The notes: generated by a model from the sequence alone, not told the origin. DNA of 56,185 bases from Bugula neritina (GCA_964035545.1 CAXIUT010000250.1:1-56185); one strand, 5' to 3'; shown: positions 11,983 to 24,240, counted from the first letter of the stretch. Program-made: numbers and translations.

Positions 11983-13765
11983 TGCATCTTTATAGTTCGA
12001 GTTAAAGAAAATCTCTATAGTTCTTTTTTAACTTCTTTACATTTCTTATCTAAAGAATCTACAATCGACCTATCATAGTGCTATAATCTTTCAATGTTTG
12101 CTTAATTTCCCCTCCAAATAAATCAAATTCTTACTTACACCATTTCTATATATTCCCTTCGATTGACAATGTCTCCTTTGTATGCTTCTTTATCGACTTA
12201 TTTATATTTTTTAACTTGCTAGTATGCACCGTTTATATCCGATTCAACTTTTTTGAAACCTAACTTATCTGCTGTTCCATTGGATCCATAACTTATATCA
12301 CCTACTTTTCTATTAACTTCAAATACTCGTCTCTTTCTGATTCTTCACTATCGCTTTGATAGCTCATTTCTTGTTTATTTTTGTTTTCCTCTTCTTAAGA
12401 AGAAAAGTTATCGCCTTCATATTTTTGAAATAATTTTTGAGGAATTTAACCTAAACTGCCAAAAGAAGAAGAACCACTCAAAGTATTCAATGCATCTTAA
12501 TATTAAGGAAAATCTTCTTTCATTTATTCATATTAAAGGTATTTATTATAAGATCTTTAATGAGCTTTAACAGTATAATAACTTTGATTTTTCATTTTTT
12601 AAAGATTATCTTTATAAAACTTACTTAAATATATTTACCAATCCTCCTCTAACTGCTATCCACTATACTCAATCTCTTCTCTCTTTTCTTTGTCTGGTTC
12701 TTTATGACTAAAAAAGAAATCTTTCCAACTATTATGACTAACCCACTATGTATTCACATATTTCGCATTATGTATCTTAGTTCGATGATTTACATCAATA
12801 ACCAAAGTAGCAATTCTTATTTCTTTATGCTTGAAAAAACACATATCTACAGAATAAAATTGAGAACCCTTTATTGTTTACGTGTGAGTAGGAAATAACA
12901 TGAAATCTTATTTCAATCCTATTTCAAGATCAAAAAGAAAAAATTGCTACTGAGCATATCCTTTATAAAAATCTTGATTTATTTTTAACAAACGATTGCT
13001 CAAAGTCTTTTTACTTTTTATCTCATATGTACGTATCAAAATGTACTAATAAAGAGGATCCACCTTTATTTAGATATTTTAATCGTGCTGTATATAAAGT
13101 TAAACTTCAAGGATAGGCTAAAGATCGAAAATATCAAATATTTTTAGATATTTTCTTGACTAAACTACTAGTAGAAATTATTTGCTTTATGGCAATAAGA
13201 GTGGATTTTTTAATAATTTAAAGGTATTGATAAGTTTAAAAGGAGCCTAAGCTATATTTTTACCTTATGTTGTAATAGTAATAGATCCAGGATACTGAAT
13301 AATAATGATTTATTCATCGAATATAGTCGATATTAGTATATCTTCTGGCACTTCCTTCGCATCCTCCAAATGTATTTTTCTACTCTTAGATGAACTCCCA
13401 ATACTAACAGCCTCAATATCTTTATTTCCCAAAATGTAAATATTCTCCTGAGTCAATCTCACCCTCGGGATTTTATCCTTTTACAACACCATTTCATGCA
13501 CTAAAATAATTTCATCCAGAGCATCCACTTTCCTTAACTCCAACTTTCCACTTCTATATAAAACAGCTATCAAGCTAGAATGTTCTAGAGATAGAGCTAT
13601 GACTTCTCGACCTTTCAGTTTCAGACAGTAACAAGATCGTTTCAGAGCTATTTATCTGACTACCAACTATGATGAAGTTGTATATGCTATTCTGTTATGA
13701 GTTGACACTCTGAGGATAGGTTTCTCTTTAAGTCGTTCAAAAAGGGCTTCACTCACGATCTGCAT
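11983..13765 (-). CDS. Beta-propeller-like and coiled-coil protein, truncated at 3' end by the telomere junction
   Basis: Leftward frame of 594 codons starting MQIVSEALFERLKEK. It has no stop before it runs into the telomere tract at 11982. Residues 20-260 consist of short repeated beta-strands (for example RIAYTTSS, LIAVLYRSGKLELRK, EQIIIIQYPGSITI) resembling WD40-type blades, although no canonical WD dipeptides recur. The second half is charged and helical with an acidic patch (SQEEEN, SDSEESERDE). The C-terminus is missing. The start lies 145 nt from the telomere at 13911. An upstream mini-exon (ATG at about 13829) joined by a 29-nt intron is possible but not needed. Function unknown. Confidence 0.8.
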
Positions 13766-13910
13766 CTAATTTATTCCAGCCTATTATTATATACTCTCCT
13801 GTAAATAATACCACTCTTCCTTTATTATTTACTCATAAAGTCATAATATTCATTAATTAAGGTGCAAAATGACACAAATATCCAATAAAACATCAAATAA
13901 AATCTTTTAA

Positions 13911-13985
13911 GGGGTTGGGGTTGGGGTTGGGGTTGGGGTTGGGGTTGGGGTTGGGGTTGGGGTTGGGGTTGGGGTTGGGGTTGGG
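13911..13985. repeat. Internal telomere tract, (GGGGTT)n
   Basis: 75 bp of perfect GGGGTT repeats in right-end orientation ending TTGGG, followed immediately by the body of another gene. It is the right end of the block holding the beta-propeller-like gene. There is no N gap at the junction. Confidence 0.96.
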
Positions 13986-16900
13986 TCACAATGCCTAATC
14001 CGACCAATCCAAACGCCACATCGCCAACAAACAAGCCCTCTAGCGTTTTTATCAACAAATAAATTCGAATCTTCTCACATCAAATAAAATCAACTAGCTT
14101 CATGATTAAAACTTTACAAAATGGTACAAAACAACCAGATACTGGGACGCCTGCAAATACAAATCAAATTAATAATAAAACGAATAATTCTAACTGATAG
14201 TTCTCAAGGTAACAAACTGGTCAATAGTCCAAGTAATGAATGACAACAAATAAGTCTAATTCGATTTGAGATCTAGCTATGCCATCGGAATCTAATCCAA
14301 AACTCATCACTAGTATCTACTAGACAGCATGAAGATGTAAGAACAGATATAACTGTAATATGTGAATGATAATTTAACTCCCTATCAAAGAGAACTGCAA
14401 ATGATAAAATAAAACAATAAAGAAATGTTTGGATTATTTGTCAAGTGGCATTTCGATAAAGCTAGTAGTAGAATCGTAGTTATAGTTAAGGATCAAATAG
14501 ATAAAGATAAAATGTTGTTTATTTATAATAGATAGCATATGAACAATTCAGCTATTATTTAAGATAGAATGGGTTCTTCTTTCTTCTAAGAAAAAGATCA
14601 AAATTCTAATTATATGCAATAAATACTCAAAATACATAGAACCAAACAAATTTATGATAAATAATTAAATAAATTCAAAAAAACATCACTAGAATCAGTC
14701 AAAAATAACTTCAAAAATAAAATAAACTCATTCCTTTAAAAATAAAAAAATAATTAATCAAGATTAATAGGCAATCGAGTACTCATCGACTCATTTCAAT
14801 ACTATTAAAGACTTCAAGCCTAAGATATGCTTGTAAAATGGAAGAATAAATCAAATCAAATCAGCAAAGATAAATTACTTTTGATATAAATATCATAAAT
14901 TTGGATAAAAACTACCAACTCACTTTAAAAAGTCACTCTTTTACTCAAAAATAAAAAATAAAATGTTAATTAAAGTTTTAAAAAGAATTACTAATTCAAA
15001 AATAAATAAGGATAATATACTATCTATCAAGTTAGTCGAGAAGAACAAAGTAGATGTTCAGCATTTGCACTATCGAAAGGAATATATTCTAAATAAATAG
15101 GACTCAATGTAGAAACAGTCGCTTCAAATAACTAAAAACAGATCTTTAGCAATACCTTCCAGTACTTCAAACTTGAAGGATAAGACTCTTTTCCTCATCA
15201 TATCAACCTTTTTGATGTCAGACAGTCAGATGTCAAAGAGCAAACATGTTTTATTGTACTTAAAGCAAAATAAACTAGAAATGGAGCTCTCAAAACAGTA
15301 TAAGCCCATCACCATCGAGCTCTTTTCGACCATGTAGGTTCTATTCCAACTAAATATCGTTCATCTTTATCAATTCCATACACACCAGATACCTATCCAT
15401 TAATTAGAACTCTTCTTAGTCCTTCTCTTCCTCAAAAACTATCAAAATAATCCTATCAACAGTGCTATTTTAACTTAGTATCTTTTATTCAATCAGAATA
15501 GAACAAATCCCAGATGTCTTTAGCCAACTTGAGTCCTCATAACATCATTGATAAGAGTCCAATGAGATAGAGATTAACTTTTTACTAGAGATAGATATTA
15601 AGGTCAATAGGTAATTTTGACAGTGAGACAATATTAAGAAAATCAGGTCTTTATATAGACAATAACAGAAACAATATAACGCCAGAAGAGAGTAAAATAT
15701 TAGCATTTGTAACAACAATAGATCCAAAAATATTTTCATAACTAAATAGAAAAGATTTCATAGTAAATCACATCCAAAATAAAAACCTAACAGAAGATCT
15801 ATCATACTACAAACCACTAAATGAAGTTCTAATAAAACAACTCCTAACAAAATATCTATACTTTATCAATCGCATTCCTCAAATAAAATAATTCGGTTAT
15901 CCTTTAGGCTACACATCATCTTTAATCCCTATATTATAAAAATACGTATTGATATTTTTTAATTCAAAAACATCAAACGACGAAGAGATAACCAATCAAA
16001 CAAAAACTAATATTAACTTTTTAGCTTTTGTCTTATTTATATCAAAAATATATCCCTATTTCGATCAACATCACCTCAAAACTGACCTTTTTATGATAAG
16101 ATTTCTAGTGCAGTAAAAATTGTCACATTTCAATGACTATCTCAATAGAAATCATATCGGTTTATAAAATTTGATAAGCTAGTATCTCTTAACTTTGTTT
16201 ACTGGACTATCAGAAGAACTTACCTTTAGAATTTGGGATTATTTGATTAGTAGCTAAAATTAAAGAAAAGCAAGAATCATTATATCTTTTACCTTATTAA
16301 CCTATCTGTAAACTACAAGAAATCTACCTATCATACCCATCAATCAATTCATGGAAAGGGTAGATCACAATATGAACCAAATAGTGCTTACCCATGATTT
16401 TTGTTCTACTTTTACAAAAACGACTGATCAATATTTTAGTGGATAGACTAATAGATCTAAAAGATTGTCACGATTCGTATAAGGCAAATAAAAATCAATA
16501 CTGGATGATAGATATCTACAAAGAATCATCATGGGCGACACTCCTAAATAAAATAACAACAAATCTAATAAAAATAATAAAACATCTAACTCGCAAATAT
16601 CATATCCACTCCCGAAACCCAATCATTTCGGATTCAATATCAACTAAATAATCATATTTATCCATAATTTGAATATACTGGAAAATATAAACTTACTATC
16701 CCAAAAATATTATTTAAGATTTACAACAAAAGCAAAAAACAACGGAATTTATTAGATCCCAATATCAAATAAAAACTATTTTTATAACTAATCCTTCAAA
16801 ATAGGACTACATCCTTTAGGATAATAAGATAAGTAAGATAACAGAAAAATAAAAATATAAGTCATTAAAAAATAAAATAAATTCGATAAAGGATATATCT

Positions 16901-18450
16901 AACTAACAGGATAACTAAACTATAGCCAATATCACAAAGACAAAGCATACAAAACCTTTATCATCCTACAACCTATCACTAAACATAACAAAGGATAAAC
17001 TATCCTGAATGTATCATTTTGCTTAAAAACAGATCAATCTTATAAAAAAATATAGTAAAAAAAATTATAACCTCTAGAATAATTAAGCTAATAACTACTA
17101 GATTATGATATTAGTTCAGGCAACGAAGTCATGTTGAAATTACGATAACTATTCGACTGGTTTTAGAAAATAAAAAACCCTTTAGATTAATTTTCAACAT
17201 AACAAAATAAAAGACTTCAAAATAGTGCTCTCAACTACTATCACTCTCCATGGCTGTAAACCTCAAAAACAACAGTTTAGGAAATAAAAACCATTTTCTA
17301 TCATATCTTTCCCTCAGATAAATAACAAAATCTCAAGTTGGAGTTTTCAAAAATATACTAAATCTTCTCATAATAAAATAAAATGCAACATATCCATCTC
17401 ATATAAATGCTCCTCAAAATACTTTTGGCCTTAAATATTACAAGAAAAAAGAAATTCACCTATCTCTACTGTCTAGCTGTACACTACCAAGACGTCTACT
17501 CCAAAAAAGTCACAGCAGAAACTGTCAACTCCATGATCAAAGCCATTCTTAAATTTAGAGGTATCATCAGTGCATGTCCTTATGAAAAGAGCACTTGTGG
17601 TAAGATAGTATAAGCTATATTTTATACATCTAGTCTTAAAAATACTGATCAAAAAAATAATTTTACATAAATATTGCAAGATTGGGCCTACATGTGCAAC
17701 TTCAAACTATAATTCAACTCAATCATACTAGGATCAGCTCATGACCTGTCCATTCTCAAATGCTTGTTTGACCAAAATGCTCTAAAAACAATACAAAATC
17801 AACCAGAATGCAGATTTTAAATTACATACTAAGTCGATAAAAGAAAATATCTATGGTCTGCAGTAGTAGATAGTCATTCTTTTGAAGTGTTAAAAAGAGG
17901 AACTAAATTTCTTAATAACTTTGATGGCTATGCAGATATAAAATATCTCGATTCCAGTCAATAGTATCTCTACAACTGTTAAAACATTATTCCTCTTCAA
18001 GTGCATAAAAATTACAACTACGCTTAGTTCATTCAAATCATAATGAGTAACCAATTGGTTAGATACTCACTAGAAACATCTATTCCATTCTACAGAGAAC
18101 CAGTCAAAACCGATCAAGTCAGAATAACTGATTTCATGGAGGACTCAAGATCATCACACATCTATTCTGATTCTAACTCAAAAGATAAACTCAACTAAAA
18201 GATCATAAATCAACCTGAAGAAGAAAGCTACGATAGTTGGGTTTTACATAGAAGTCAAAACTGTTTATAAAACTGGCGACCATGCTGGATTTACAATCCT
18301 GGCCCTATCCTCAGTGAAGTAAAATTTGAAAATGACTCATGTACTTCTTATATTAACATAGAAATCTACACTGTCAACACTCTAGATCTCATCTCCATGG
18401 ACGAAATAGATATTCAGGCCCAGCAATCATCCAAATAAATTAAATATTGA
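13986..18450 (+). CDS. Giant TBC-domain (Rab GTPase-activating-like) protein, 5' end truncated, at least 1487 codons
   Basis: One open frame runs from the telomere junction to TGA at 18448-18450 without a break. The first in-frame ATG is at 14236, but upstream codons already read like protein (FTKWYKTTRYWDAC), so the true start was probably lost at the junction. Around codons 500-790 is a TBC-like region. Its C-terminal half is clear: a hydrophobic stretch LSHFNDYL, then YLLTLFTGLSEELTFRIWDYLI, the typical Leu/Phe-rich plus WD element of TBC domains. I could not locate a convincing arginine-finger IxxDxxR motif, so GAP activity is uncertain. The long C-terminal 700 residues are unrecognised. 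It ends 24 nt from the convergent next gene. Confidence 0.82.
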
Positions 18451-18474
18451 TTCCATATATCATAAGATTATCTA

Positions 18475-20032
18475 TCATATCTTACTAAATTGTCTTATTT
18501 ACTACCATCTCCCCATCACAACTCCCACTGTCTAGTTCACATCGTTGTTCTTCTGGACCAATTTGTTCAATTACTCAAGTCTTGTCTGGTTGATAGCCTC
18601 TTTCAAATTCAAAGCCTCAGATAAGTACTCTTTTCTTTGTCTTAAGAACATTATCTCACTTTCAATATCGTTCAAATCACAACTTGTCATCAACTAACTA
18701 TGATTTATCTTCTAGAAATTGTCCTACATCTTCCGAAATTCGTTCTTAAAACTTGAAAGAGTCGTGTCTTGTTGGTCATTTTGAGTCATCAGTTGATTCA
18801 AGTTAGAACTTATGATATCTTTCTTTTATCTAAGTTTTAATAGCTAGCGTTAACAGTGTTCAACTTCTTGTTTAAGTACTTTTTATGACTAATCTGACCT
18901 GTGTATTTTCTTTTTTGTTTAATCTAAACTCTTTTATAGTTTTTTTGTTTGATACTCTGTTTTTTGCAATTCAACTGATTCCCTCATTTTAACCATTGAT
19001 TCTTGAGTAATTCTAGTAAAATTCAATAATTGTATTTCTTTCAAAATAGTCTTCAAAGACTCATATTCTTACATATATCTTTTTCTTTAAAGCACTTCTT
19101 TTTCTTTCTATTTTTGTGCTAATTTGATAGCCTAGTTAACTTGCAACAACTAAAATTACTCTCCATATATATTTTTACTAACATTATTCATGTTTTCTTT
19201 GATATTTTATTGCTATATTTTTGCTTTTTGGAATTCCTGATTTCCTTCAATAGTTTGTTTCAAAGTAGTCTAAATAACATATAATTTACTATTTTATTTT
19301 TAACATTCTAAATTTATTTTAACCTCTAATTCAATAGTTCCTCCTAGATTTCCTCATCATTTCTAATCCTTGCTATCTCATGATTATTATGAAATTATTC
19401 CTTCTACACCTCACACATCAAATTCTCATACTCCTATTGATACTCATGTCCCCTCTTATTCTCATTTTCTCTATCTACCAATATATTCTTCAATTTATTT
19501 CGATAATTTCCTATCTTCTAGTTAATCCTTCCCTGCTTCTCCTCATGACTCTTATTATTGATATTCTGCTGCTTTTTTTAAAGATTATCTATTTTGTCAG
19601 ATATATAATTCATCTGACCAACCACCGCATTCTGTTGATCTGACAACTTGATGTTTTAGTATTATGTGTTCTATATACTATAAGTAATACATTGACATTA
19701 GTATCAATCTCTTTTTTCATCGATTGATATTTCTGATTAGAATCTACTATGTTTTTAACCAATGGCTCATTAACACGATTTACTACTCCCCATAAACTAT
19801 TTCCCTCGCTTTGTTGCTGCTTCTCCTTCAGTAGTTTTATCTACATTGTCATAAAGTGAATTTGCTTCAATAGGTTCTATATGTATTCGTCTTCGATATT
19901 CAAGTTAGGATTCAAACCAAAGACAGCTGCTCCGTTGTTTTCTCTCGATATTCCAGCTTAATTAATAGTGATTGTACCTTTATGAGCCCATGAGGCGTTA
20001 GGAAGAGTCGATGATGAAAGGTTTTTCTTCAT
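18475..20032 (-). CDS. Long coiled-coil protein, 505 aa, two 20-nt introns
   Basis: Starts MKKNLSSSTLPNASWAHKG, then about 450 residues of nearly continuous heptad-like helix rich in Gln, Lys, Glu and Asn. Two GTA...TAG introns of exactly 20 nt (19671-19690 and 19270-19289, leftward) are required; the spliced length is 506 codons. Read unspliced, each intron leads quickly into a TGA. No enzymatic domain. Likely a structural cytoskeletal or ciliary protein, by composition only. The start codon is 73 nt from the telomere tract at 20106, so promoter and 5' UTR are confined to that space. Confidence 0.88.
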
Positions 20033-20105
20033 GTTTTATAGAATAGAATATGGATAGTATTTTAAATAATTAATTAGTCCTACTATAGAATATTAATCAT
20101 TATTA

Positions 20106-20180
20106 GGGGTTGGGGTTGGGGTTGGGGTTGGGGTTGGGGTTGGGGTTGGGGTTGGGGTTGGGGTTGGGGTTGGGGTTGGG
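20106..20180. repeat. Internal telomere tract, (GGGGTT)n
   Basis: 75 bp of perfect GGGGTT repeats in right-end orientation ending TTGGG, joined without a gap to AT-rich DNA that leads into an intact gene 86 nt later. It is the right end of the block carrying the TBC and coiled-coil genes. Confidence 0.96.
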
Positions 20181-20266
20181 TAGCTATTTAAGTTGATTTT
20201 ATAACTTTGTAATAATTTTTAAAAAGATTATAGAATATTTATTTAACAGCCACCTTATTCCATAAA

Positions 20267-21874
20267 ATGAAACAAACAATCGAATTATAAGGAAGTAGGA
20301 AAGCTATAGTATAAATTCCTATCAGCAAACTATCCCAGGCAACTCTATGCCAGCCACAACGCACCTAAGATCACTCAGATTGCAGCAAAATAGTAATGCT
20401 AAATTGCCAAACATGTCAAAATAATACCAACAGTTCTCGTTCTAATGGGCTATAACTCAAATCAATTATCATGGATCTTGAAGAATCATATGATCGAGAT
20501 ATAAAAAAATATTAATAGAAAATAAAAGACATCTAAAAAGAAAGAGATGGACTAAAAATAACTCATTCAAATTAAATACAAAAGACAAGACAAGACTATG
20601 ATATTAAGATTCAAAAACTAAATGAAATAATTGATAGTCTTAAAGGATAGGTAATGAAGAAAGATAACTAGATAGTATATTTAAAGAATGAGAAAGAACT
20701 AATAATCAGAAATAAAATAAACTAATTCAAAAAAGAGTAATATATTGGTAAAATCAACTAGCTTCAAAATATCATCAAATTAAAAGATATAGATATCAAA
20801 GAGTTAGGAGTACAACTGGATTGTAGTCAAAAAGATAGAATAAGAGCATAATAAAATATAATGAAAGCTTAACAAGATAGAATGATAGTATAACAGTAGA
20901 GAATCAAAGCTTAACAAGAAATAACTAATATTCAAAACAAGTGGTAATTATAATCTAAAAATATAAAAAATTAACTAAGTATGTTATAAACTAGCTACAA
21001 TAAATAAAAAATACAAAGCGAATAAAATCATGTTAGAAAATAATAAGAACTAAATAATAAAATATGCTAGTTAATGGAGCAACTAACAAAAACAAATCAA
21101 TCACATACTGACAGTAAATACTATCTATAGAAATACAAGAAATAATTAGAAAATAATAACTAGTCTATAATTAATTTGAAATCAAGTATATAACAAGAAT
21201 AAAATAAAAATATGAAGCTTTAAAATAATTTAAATGAAGTTTATCTCGATATGAAAGATTTAAAAGAACAACTTTTATTGAAAATGGATAAACTATAAAA
21301 AAGTTAATAAACCATTCTCATCATGGACAACCAAAAAGGCACCTTGTTGAATGAACTTTAATTGAAAATGAAGTAAATTGATGTTTTGAAAAAGTAGGTT
21401 AATAATAAATAAAAGGTATATTAAGTTAAAATATAAAGAATTATTGATAGCAAAGATAGAATCAATTAACTACAAAATGTTATTAAAGAACTATAAATGC
21501 AACTCAAACAATTCGGATAAGAAAGAGATGGACTTTCAGAATAACTCAAAAAAAGATTAAATACTATTGACTAACTCAAATCTGCCATTTTTAAGTTATA
21601 AACCTAGATAAGTAGTCTTAAAAGTTATATATCGAAAAGATAAGGATCATTCAAATGGGCAGTCTAAAGATAAATATAAAAAGATATGGCTGTCAGTCAA
21701 CAACCTTCCTCGCAAATCTACAAAGTATCACAAGTAAGATAATATAACAGATAAATTCAATAAAAAAGTTAAAATCAAGAAGTAAAAGAAAAAATAACAG
21801 AAGCAATCAGAACATAAATATTGAACAACTTCCAAGAACAACTTACTTTTGGCATAAATAATCCTCCATCATGA
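20267..21874 (+). CDS. Cysteine-containing coiled-coil protein, 535 aa
   Basis: Continuous 536-codon frame, no intron. The N-terminal 65 residues contain spaced cysteines (TLCQ, DCSK, LNCQTCQN) that could form a small metal site, although the spacing matches no family I know. From about residue 70 the protein is a long Lys/Gln/Asp-rich coiled coil, closing with a Ser/Pro-containing tail. The start was chosen as the first ATG of the frame; a second ATG at 20471 would remove the Cys region. The next gene (FYVE) starts only 49 nt downstream on the same strand. Confidence 0.82.
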
Positions 21875-21923
21875 TACCAATATCATTTTATCTATAATTT
21901 CTGATAATATAAAGTTGTATAAA

Positions 21924-22549
21924 ATGCAAGACGATTCAAGTATAAACAGCGGCTCAGCTCAAAAATCAAAACTAACTCGAGCACAAACCATGATGACCAA
22001 TTCTTTCAGGATGGCTGCATCAGTTATCGGAGGATCAAATGCCTCAAAAAAAGCACTATCTCTCACAGTTCCAAGTAAATAATCATTTTAATAAGAACTC
22101 ACTATAAAATAAAAAGACGATTACAAGAAGCAGCCTGAATGCCAAGTCTGTTTCATCATTTTTAGTAAATTTGCACAACATCATTGTCGCATATGTGCAA
22201 ATGCAGTTTGTTCATCTTGTTCCTTTTCAACAATAAACAAATAAAGGTACTATATTTCTGATCAAGAGCCTGCGATAAATGTGCCTATCACTATTCAGAT
22301 ATGTAGAGATAGAAGTTTAAGCAATAGACAATAAAAGGTTTAACAAATTTATGCGTGCAATATCTTGGTCATAAAATGAAAACATAAGAATAACTTAAAA
22401 AGTTATAAGATTAAATACCGAATTAGTAATAAAAGATGAAATAAAAAAGAAACCACGATTAAAAAATGAAAAAGTACTAATAAAAATTATAACAATTAAT
22501 GTAAAATAAAAAACATCTTTAAAAAGAAATATAAAAAATCAAAAGTTGA
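21924..22549 (+). CDS. FYVE zinc-finger protein with C-terminal coiled coil, 201 aa
   Basis: A compact FYVE domain lies at about residues 69-115: a CxxC pair (ECQVC), a HHCRIC core that binds PI3P headgroups in this family, a CSSC pair, and a final CDKC pair. The last pair appears in frame only after removing a 20-nt GTA...AAG intron at 22247-22266; without it the finger is destroyed. A Gln/Lys-rich coiled coil follows to the TGA. Spliced length is exactly 202 codons. The canonical (R/K)(R/K)HHCR run is only partly present (AQHHCR), so lipid affinity is uncertain. Likely endosomal adaptor or docking protein. Confidence 0.9.
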
Positions 22550-22568
22550 TTATTTTGTTAACTAAATA

Positions 22569-23090
22569 TCATTACTAAAATGTATAATTTATCTAATTCT
22601 CACTAGGTATAATAGAATTCATATAACTTTGTTTCCTTTATTATAAAATCTAACAGTCTCTGTTAAGAATCGACAGCTTCCTCTCTATTCTCTATTGATC
22701 AGGATTAAAATCAAGTTCACTTTTGACTCCTCTAAGAATGTATTAGTTCTATCTCTTCTTTTACTAAAGCTATAAAATCAATTCTAGCATTTAATCTGTT
22801 CGATATTTGATTTCACTTTTACTAGTTAATGTTTTTTATTGGTTTTTTCTAGCAAAATGAACCTGCTTTTTTAGTTGCTCAATATTATGATTAATTTGTT
22901 CTTATTTTTCTTTCATTTTTTAATAGTTTTTTTCATTTGCCCGATAAGTCGATCTAACAGCTTGATTTTGTTCTTATATTATTTAACATTCATATTTTTT
23001 GTTGCATATTTATTGCAATAACTCCTTTTTTATAATTTATTTTACCTATTTTTTTTGATTATATTTTTTTCATGCATCGATCATAGACAT
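22569..23090 (-). CDS. Coiled-coil protein with an in-frame TGA near its 5' end
   Basis: From about 23069 leftward to the TGA at 22569 a clear Gln/Lys-rich helical protein is encoded (KELLQQIC, EQINHNIEQLKKQ, KSELDFNPDQQ), roughly 165 residues. Upstream the same frame holds ATG codons at 23090 and 23135, but a TGA at 23070-23072 separates them from the body. No GT-AG segment of usual size removes it in frame. Possibilities are a sequence error, an undetected splice form, start at an internal ATG near 22917, or decay. The stop lies 19 nt from the convergent FYVE gene stop. Confidence 0.5.
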
Positions 23091-23658
23091 TTACTATTTA
23101 TAACAAAAAATTAGAAACTATTTATGAAGTTCCATGGTTATATTTAGATTATATTTTAGATAACTCCTCTGTTATATTTTATATACCTTTATAAGTCATT
23201 AAATGCCTATCAACTTTAATCTTTTATAGTTATTTATTCAAATGATACCTATTTTTCTTTTTATTTGTCTAAATAATCAACCTCTACTTCTGATCTATAT
23301 AATCTTACAACTTATAGCTATATTTTTATTAAATTTGCTAATTTAAACCTAATCCAAATTGAATAAATATGGATGATTTGATTTAAGATAAGTTTTAAAG
23401 TAAATCATCATAGTTAAAAGGTTATTATCTGTTAAAATATTTAATAGCAAGTTAGTTATAGCTACAAGATAGATAATAATTTTATTTTTTATATAGTTTT
23501 TATATGATTAAGAGAAATGTAGGCTTTAATTATATTTTATCTCTATTTTTGTTTTATTATTTAGTCAAAGCTATCAATATTTTACAAATAATCGAAGGTT
23601 TTATCGATAATTTTTTATATTTTTTAAAATGATTAACCTATTTAATATAATTAAGTAA
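23091..23658. other. Gene-poor subtelomeric stretch
   Basis: Highly AT-rich, with long T runs on both strands. Apart from one weak small frame (23369-23632, listed separately) no protein-like reading was found. It borders the telomere array beginning at 23659. Confidence 0.5.
23369..23632 (+). CDS. Possible small membrane protein, 87 aa (weak)
   Basis: An 88-codon frame from ATG to TGA with a polar, Gln-rich first half and one or two hydrophobic stretches (FYFLYSFYM, FNYILSLFLFYYLV). With TGA as the only stop, frames of this length arise by chance in AT-rich DNA, so this is only a candidate. It lies 26 nt before the telomere. Confidence 0.3.
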
Positions 23659-23745
23659 GGGGTTGGGGTTGGGGTTGGGGTTGGGGTTGGGGTTGGGGTT
23701 GGGGTTGGGGTTGGGGTTGGGGTTGGGGTTGGGGTTGGGGTTGGG
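23659..23745. repeat. Right telomere of the first piece, (GGGGTT)n
   Basis: 87 bp of GGGGTT repeats in right-end orientation, ending TTGGG at the scaffold gap. Confidence 0.97.
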
Positions 23746-23945
23746 NNNNNNNNNNNNNNNNNNNNNNNNNNNNNNNNNNNNNNNNNNNNNNNNNNNNNNN
23801 NNNNNNNNNNNNNNNNNNNNNNNNNNNNNNNNNNNNNNNNNNNNNNNNNNNNNNNNNNNNNNNNNNNNNNNNNNNNNNNNNNNNNNNNNNNNNNNNNNNN
23901 NNNNNNNNNNNNNNNNNNNNNNNNNNNNNNNNNNNNNNNNNNNNN
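23746..23945. other. 200-N scaffold gap
   Basis: Exactly 200 N, a placeholder length typical of automated scaffolders, flanked on the left by a right-end telomere and on the right by a left-end telomere. It therefore joins two separate chromosomes artificially. Confidence 0.97.
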
Positions 23946-24022
23946 CCCAACCCCAACCCCAACCCCAACCCCAACCCCAACCCCAACCCCAACCCCAACC
24001 CCAACCCCAACCCCAACCCCAA
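23946..24022. repeat. Left telomere of the second chromosome, (CCCCAA)n
   Basis: 77 bp of CCCCAA repeats in left-end orientation, starting CCC at the gap. About 218 nt of AT-rich, apparently non-coding sequence separates it from the stop of the first gene. Confidence 0.97.
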
Positions 24023-24240
24023 ATAAGTTAACTATCAGTTAAATAGAAGAACCAATGTTTTTATCAATAGAAAATTATAAAAAATTAAATATCATGATGC
24101 ATGGCTTGAAATAGAATAAGATACTCCTTCAACTTAAAAACCTTGATTAATTGTCTTTTTAAATTTACTTTTTATTCGATTAAGTTATAAATTATTTCAT
24201 AGTTATAGATTAAGATGTAAATATTTAGTATAAAAAGGGA

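Noticed and set aside
13765-13905. TGA recoded as tryptophan upstream of the beta-propeller-like gene
   Set aside because: A readable stretch with internal TGA exists there, but every other gene uses TGA as stop, and the ATG at 13765 gives a clean start.
23651-24031. Open frames encoding Gly-Leu or Gln-Pro dipeptide repeats across telomere tracts and the gap (also at 11836-12078 and 13825-14058)
   Set aside because: These are simply translations of GGGGTT/CCCCAA repeats and N; telomeric DNA is not coding here.
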